Positions 42,526 through 46,302 of a DNA stretch of 46,302 nt are shown here, in pieces. The DNA is from Rariglobus sp. Its GTDB lineage: Bacteria; Verrucomicrobiota; Verrucomicrobiia; Opitutales; Opitutaceae. The number at the start of each line of letters is the position of its first letter. Positions within the stretch are counted from its first letter, which is position 1. Both the position numbers and the translations under genes were made by a program. Location: the NCBI GenBank assembly GCA_029266495.1, contig JAQSWS010000031.1:1-46302 (forward strand). The letters are read 5' to 3'. Under the pieces are notes generated by a model, which was not told the origin of the DNA, did no database searches, and saw only the letters and a list, made by a program, of their open reading frames with translations.

Positions 42526-43443
42526 ATGCCTGTTCTCGCCGACACTTTGCTCAAGCGTCTTTCCTGGGAAGACCTCGACCTCGCCTCGCTGCGCAAACTC
42601 ATCGAACTCGCCCGCGACGAAGACCTCTCCGGGCTCGGCCTGCGCATCAAACCCCGCGTCACCGGCGACCGCTCGACCGCCGCGCTCGCCACCGCTCCGC
42701 GCCAGGGTTCCGCCGACCTCGTCGCCCGTGAATCGCTGACCGTCTGCGGACTTCCGCTCATCCCCCTCATTCTTTCGACCTATGGCGGCAACGCCTCCGT
42801 CCAGCTCCGCGCCCGCGACGGCCGCGCCCTCCAGAAAGGCGACGTCCTCGCCACCCTCACCGGCGATCCGCGCACCCTCCTCACCGCCGAGCGCGTGATC
42901 CTCAACTTCGTCCAGCGCCTCTCCGGCATCGCCACCCAGACGCACACCTACGCCGCCGCGCTCGGCAACGGCCGCACCCGCCTCCTCGACACCCGCAAAA
43001 CCACCCCCGGCTGGCGCATGCTCGAAAAATACGCCGTGGCCTGCGGCGGCGGCTGGAATCACCGCCTCGGCCTCTTCGATCGCGTGATGCTCAAGGACAA
43101 CCACCTCGCCCTCCTCGGCTCCACCGACGACCTCGCCACCGCCGTCGCCCGCGCGAAGAAGGCCGCCCCCGACCTCCCCGTCGAGGTCGAGGTCGACGAC
43201 CTCGCGCAGATCCCCCCCGTGCTCGCCGCCGGGGCCGACGTCATCCTCCTCGACAACTTCACCCCCGCACGTATCAAGAAAGCGGTTACGCTCATCGCCG
43301 GACGCGCCTTCACCGAGGCGAGCGGCGGCATCACCTTGAAAACCCTGCCTCGCTTCGCCGATCTCGGCCTCGACTTCGTCTCCACCGGCGCGCTCGTCCA
43401 CCAAAGCGTGTGGGTCGACGTCGGCCTCGACTGGCGCCCATGA
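42526..43443 (+). CDS. nadC: Nicotinate-nucleotide pyrophosphorylase (carboxylating)
   Basis: Converts quinolinate and PRPP to nicotinate mononucleotide in NAD synthesis. The 305-residue protein has A-L-A-T-A-P near the N-terminus, R-L-S-G-I-A-T-Q-T, L-D-T-R-K-T-T-P-G-W-R, G-G-G-W-N-H-R-L-G-L, M-L-K-D-N-H, V-E-V-E-V-D-D and I-L-L-D-N-F, all standard for NadC. A short element CTTGGACATTGAACGTT just upstream (42481) resembles the other intergenic repeats. The stop overlaps the birA start by four bases. Confidence 0.95.
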   Translation: MPVLADTLLKRLSWEDLDLASLRKLIELARDEDLSGLGLRIKPRVTGDRSTAALATAPRQGSADLVARESLTVCGLPLIPLILSTYGGNASVQLRARDGRALQKGDVLATLTGDPRTLLTAERVILNFVQRLSGIATQTHTYAAALGNGRTRLLDTRKTTPGWRMLEKYAVACGGGWNHRLGLFDRVMLKDNHLALLGSTDDLATAVARAKKAAPDLPVEVEVDDLAQIPPVLAAGADVILLDNFTPARIKKAVTLIAGRAFTEASGGITLKTLPRFADLGLDFVSTGALVHQSVWVDVGLDWRP

Positions 43444-44453
43444 AAAAACCCGCCCCCGCCTCCCCGCCCGAAACGGTCATCCTCACCGAACTGATCGCCG
43501 CCGAGCCCGCGTTTGTCTCCGGCAGCACGCTCGCCAAAAAACTCGGCATGAGCCGCGTCGCCATCTGGCAATACATGGAGAAGCTCCGTGAACAGGGCTT
43601 CGCCTTCGAGGCCGTCCGCGCCCGCGGCTACCGCCTCACCGAGCGTCCCTCCGGCCTCAACGCCTCCCTCGTCCAGGCCTACCGCCGCGACCGGGCCGGC
43701 GACTTCCCCCTGCAACTGCTCGCCGAGGTCGACAGCACCAACGACGAGGCCGCCCGCCAGCTTGCCGCCGGCAAGGCCGCCCCTTTCGCAATCATCGCCC
43801 AACGCCAGACCAAGGGCCGCGGACGCTTCGGTCGCGCCTGGCACAGCGAGGCCAACGGCAATCTCTACGCGAGCTTCGCCTTCCGCCCCCGCCTCGAACC
43901 CGCCCGCATGCAGATGTTCACCCTCTGGATGGGCGCCAACGTCTGCGAGCTCGTCGGAAAGTTTTGCCGCACCGCCCCCGGACTCAAGTGGCCCAACGAC
44001 CTTCTCTTTGACGGACGCAAGGCCGGCGGGATGCTGACCGAGGCGCGCATGGATGCCGACCAGATCCGCGATCTCGTCTTCGGTCTCGGCCTCAACATCA
44101 ACAGCCCCTCCGAAGGCTGGCCCGAGGACCTCGCCGGCCGCGCCGTGTCGCTCGCCGAACACACCCGCCAGCCCCTCGATCTGAACAAGTTCACCGCCGC
44201 GCTCATCGGACGCGTATTGCAGGCCTACGACCGTTTCGTCGACGGCAGCTATTCAAAGACATTCGCCGATCTCTGGAACCGTTACGACGTCCTCCGCGAC
44301 CGCCCGGTCGCCGTGCTCACGCCCACGCAACGCGTCGCCGGCACCGCCCTGGGTATCGACGACGAGGGCTGCTTCGTGGTGCGCACCGACAAAAACCGCA
44401 CCGAGCGTTTCCGCGCCGGCGAGGTCACGCTGGAGAAACCGGCCAGAAGTTGA
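43440..44453 (+). CDS. birA: Bifunctional biotin ligase/repressor BirA
   Basis: Attaches biotin to the carrier protein of acetyl-CoA carboxylase and, in proteins with an N-terminal DNA-binding domain, represses biotin genes. The 337-residue product has the HTH (G-S-T-L-A-K-K-L-G-M-S-R-V-A-I-W, 28-43) and the ligase domain: V-D-S-T-N-D-E-A, G-R-G-R-F-G-R-A-W at about 126, L-K-W-P-N-D-L-L, and the C-terminal SH3-like part. The ATG at 43440 overlaps the nadC stop (ATGA), so the genes are translationally coupled. A GTG at 43410 is inside nadC and unlikely. Its stop codon lies in a GGTTGAAGGTTGAGAGTTGA repeat. Confidence 0.94.
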   Translation: MKKPAPASPPETVILTELIAAEPAFVSGSTLAKKLGMSRVAIWQYMEKLREQGFAFEAVRARGYRLTERPSGLNASLVQAYRRDRAGDFPLQLLAEVDSTNDEAARQLAAGKAAPFAIIAQRQTKGRGRFGRAWHSEANGNLYASFAFRPRLEPARMQMFTLWMGANVCELVGKFCRTAPGLKWPNDLLFDGRKAGGMLTEARMDADQIRDLVFGLGLNINSPSEGWPEDLAGRAVSLAEHTRQPLDLNKFTAALIGRVLQAYDRFVDGSYSKTFADLWNRYDVLRDRPVAVLTPTQRVAGTALGIDDEGCFVVRTDKNRTERFRAGEVTLEKPARS

Positions 44454-44480
44454 GGGTTGAAGGTTGAGAGTTGAGAGTCA
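44450..44480 (+). repeat. GGTTGAAGGTTGAGAGTTGA repeat
   Basis: Tandem degenerate units GTTGAGG, GTTGAAG, GTTGAGA, GTTGAGAGTC. It begins with the last bases and stop of birA and ends before coaX, next to the different repeat at 44525. Confidence 0.75.
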
Positions 44481-44507
44481 GAAAGACCCTTTCCCCTCTC
44501 ATTATCG

Positions 44508-45350
44508 ATGTCTGCCGCAGCTCTCATTGGTCATTCGTCATTGGTCATTGGTCATTCAGCGGCGTCTGCGCCGCCGCCCCTCCTCTGCATCGACATTGGC
44601 AACACCCACACGCACTACGGCGTCGTCGGTCCAGCCGGCGTCACCGGCCAGGGCACCGCCGTCACGCCGTTGCTCGATGATCCGCAGGAAGGTCTCCCGC
44701 CCCGCCTCGCTGCGTTGCTCCGCTCGCACCCGGAACTCGAAGGCATCGCGTTTTGCTCCGTCGTCCCCGCCATCAACTGGCGCCTCCGTGACGTGCTCGC
44801 GGTCGCTTCAAAACTCCCGGTCTTCCAGCTCACCCACGAGTGCAAACTCGGCGTGCCCCTCACGTATCCCAAGCCGTCCGAGATCGGCCAGGACCGCCTC
44901 GCCAACACCGCCGCCGCCCATGCGCTCGGCGGCAGCCCGGCGGTCGTCATCGACTCCGGCACCGCGGTGACGTTCGACATCATCACGCAAAAGGGCGGCT
45001 ACGAAGGCGGCATCATCGCCCCCGGAATCGAGGTCACCCGCCGCTACCTCCACGAGCGCACCGCCCAGCTTCCGTTGCTCGACGACTCGCTTGAGATCAA
45101 GGGCATGATCGGCCAGTCCACCTCCGAAGCCATGCGCATCGGCACCGTGGTCGGGTTTCCGGGGCTGATCCAGGCGCTCCTCGACGGCGTGCTCGCCGAG
45201 CTCTCCGCCCGGGGCGAACCGCCCGCCCATCTTTTTATCACCGGGGGCAACGCCGCCTTTCTCGAAACCCGCCTGCGCCAGGCCGTGCGCGTGGTGCCCG
45301 ATCTCACGCTCCTGGGCCTCGCCGCCGCCTGGCGCTTGAACACCAATTGA
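44508..45350 (+). CDS. coaX: Type III pantothenate kinase (CoaX)
   Basis: Phosphorylates pantothenate, the entry step of coenzyme A synthesis. The ASKHA-fold marks are L-L-C-I-D-I-G-N-T-H-T-H-Y-G (Asp29), G-Q-D-R-L-A-N-T, V-I-D-S-G-T-A-V-T-F-D and G-G-I-I-A-P-G-I near residue 170. The 280-residue length includes about 24 extra residues before the first strand; CoaX proteins normally start within a few residues of it. This extension (G-H-S-S-L-V-I-G-H-S) is read from a CATTGGTCATTCG repeat; the only in-frame ATG before the core is at 44508. Together with panB and coaC/coaB at 3.5-5.8 kb the window encodes four CoA-pathway steps. Confidence 0.93.
   Translation: MSAAALIGHSSLVIGHSAASAPPPLLCIDIGNTHTHYGVVGPAGVTGQGTAVTPLLDDPQEGLPPRLAALLRSHPELEGIAFCSVVPAINWRLRDVLAVASKLPVFQLTHECKLGVPLTYPKPSEIGQDRLANTAAAHALGGSPAVVIDSGTAVTFDIITQKGGYEGGIIAPGIEVTRRYLHERTAQLPLLDDSLEIKGMIGQSTSEAMRIGTVVGFPGLIQALLDGVLAELSARGEPPAHLFITGGNAAFLETRLRQAVRVVPDLTLLGLAAAWRLNTN
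44525..44557 (+). repeat. CATTGGTCATTCG repeat in the coaX N-terminus
   Basis: Units CATTGGTCATTCGTCATTGG and TCATTGGTCATTC. Same family as 35607-35638 and 9185-9218. It is translated in the coaX frame. Confidence 0.85.
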
Positions 45351-45385
45351 TCCGCCTTTTCACGGCCTCAACTCCGCCCGCTCCC

Positions 45386-46302
45386 ATGATCCGGTTGCTC
45401 CTCTTCTTGATTGCCGTGCCGGCTTGGGCGCAAGCCACCGGCCTCCCGTCCGCACCTGTCCGCGACGTCGCGGAAACCCACTACGGAGTGACCGTCCATG
45501 ATCCCTACCGCTACATGGAAGAGCCGGACAATCCGGAGGCTCAAACCTGGGCCCGCGAACAGGCGGCTTTGGTCGCCGCCCGGCTGGAAGCCCTGCCCGC
45601 ACGAAAAGCCATCTACGAGCGGGCCCGGGTTCTCGAAGCGGAGCAGGGCGCCGAGGTATCCAATATTCTCCGGGTCTCCCTGGATCGCTTCTTCTATCAA
45701 AAACGGGAACCGGGCCGGTCGCCCGCACGGCTCTACGAACGGGTTTCCGGGCAGGAACGCCTGGTGCTCGATCCGGAAACATTCGCCGGCAAAAGCGGCG
45801 GGCCGGCCTTGATCGACCACTACAGCGTGTCTCCCGACGGACATTACCTGGCTTGCGGCATCTCCCTCGGCGGCTCCGAAAATGCCGCCCTGTATGTGAT
45901 CGAACTGGCTTCCGGAAAACAAAACGGCTTCCGCATCGAGCGGGTCCGCTGGGGTCCCGTCAACTGGCTGCCGGACAGCTCCGGGTTCTTCTACAACCAG
46001 CTGCAACCGCTCGCCCCCGGCGCCAGTCGTCAGGACGTTTTTCAACGCAGCCGCGTCTTCCTTCACCGCGTGGACGAAAGAGCCGGCGATCCCGACCAGG
46101 CCGTCTTTGGATCGGACCTCAACGAAGCGGTGAACATCCGGGCCTCGGAGCTTCCCTTCGTCATGACCTACAAAGGCTGCGACCAGGCGTTCGGCTATGT
46201 GACCACGGGGGTTTCCGGCGACTACGCCGTTTATACCTGCCCCTTGGCTCGCATCAACGGAGCGCGCACGCCTTGGGTAAAAATCGCGGACATGAGCGAC
46301 CA
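45386..46302 (+). CDS. Prolyl oligopeptidase family (S9A) protein, 3' partial
   Basis: Open from the ATG at 45386 to the end of the window (305 residues). A signal peptide (M-I-R-L-L-L-F-L-I-A-V-P-A-W-A-Q-A) precedes G-V-T-V-H-D-P-Y-R-Y-M-E-E-P-D-N-P-E, the characteristic start of S9A peptidases, then the propeller (S-V-S-P-D-G-H-Y-L-A; V-R-W-G-P-V-N-W-L-P-D-S-S-G-F-F-Y). The catalytic domain with Ser, Asp and His would lie past the end. Likely a periplasmic endopeptidase that cleaves short peptides after proline. Confidence 0.9.
   Translation, partial: MIRLLLFLIAVPAWAQATGLPSAPVRDVAETHYGVTVHDPYRYMEEPDNPEAQTWAREQAALVAARLEALPARKAIYERARVLEAEQGAEVSNILRVSLDRFFYQKREPGRSPARLYERVSGQERLVLDPETFAGKSGGPALIDHYSVSPDGHYLACGISLGGSENAALYVIELASGKQNGFRIERVRWGPVNWLPDSSGFFYNQLQPLAPGASRQDVFQRSRVFLHRVDERAGDPDQAVFGSDLNEAVNIRASELPFVMTYKGCDQAFGYVTTGVSGDYAVYTCPLARINGARTPWVKIADMSD

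Noticed and set aside
1-46302. Phage, transposase, integrase, tRNA and rRNA genes
   Set aside because: None found; no recognisable recombinase motifs or tRNA arm sequences were seen on either strand.

Overview
The window is GC-rich chromosomal DNA from a Gram-negative, polysaccharide-degrading bacterium, most likely a verrucomicrobium of the Opitutaceae type. The signs are three secreted proteins with PEP-CTERM sorting tails, two of them carrying autotransporter-associated beta-strand repeats but no barrel; solitary H-X9-DG pseudopilins; LacI and GntR/LacI-hybrid sugar regulators; many glycoside hydrolases; and intergenic oligonucleotide repeats such as GTCATTGGTCATT. The taxonomic call is inference; no rRNA or tRNA gene was seen.

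Layout. 1-2.3 kb: 3' part of an SGNH esterase gene facing a PEP-CTERM protein. 2.4-5.8 kb (+): LacI regulator, then panB and separate coaC and coaB genes for pantothenate/coenzyme A. 5.9-8.2 kb: AraC regulator and a convergent secreted acetylxylan-esterase-like protein. 8.5-11.5 kb (+): ferrous iron operon feoA-feoA-feoB plus a 52-residue Cys-rich membrane protein, behind a promoter with a palindromic operator. 11.7-25.7 kb (-): polysaccharide deacetylase-like protein, beta-strand-repeat PEP-CTERM protein, 2-hydroxyacid dehydrogenase, pectate-lyase-like beta-helix protein, pseudopilin, LacI, GH38 alpha-mannosidase, GntR, a stand-alone binding-module-like protein and a second GntR. Four transcription units in this block share a CTAC(A/C)TGTAG box before the first gene, which looks like a local regulon.

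25.7-42.4 kb (+): after an AT-rich divergent intergenic region come a pseudopilin, the broken end of another, a 1468-residue beta-strand-repeat PEP-CTERM protein, three tandem GH5 enzymes carrying two, one and no copies of a new-looking accessory module, a GH125 alpha-mannosidase, a sialate O-acetylesterase gene that has lost its front part by deletion and frameshift, a PL22-like beta-propeller and a membrane-anchored vWA protein. GH5, GH38 and GH125 together suggest growth on a mannose-containing glycan. 42.5-45.4 kb (+): cofactor genes nadC, birA and coaX. The window ends inside a secreted prolyl-oligopeptidase-family gene.

The most unusual signals are (i) the shared palindromic box, including an exact 26-bp copy in two places, (ii) intergenic repeats that have become coding sequence, supplying the signal peptide of one GH5 and the N-terminus of CoaX, (iii) a perfect 12-bp-arm inverted repeat just upstream of the GH38 gene, and (iv) a binding-like module found both alone and attached to the GH5 enzymes.
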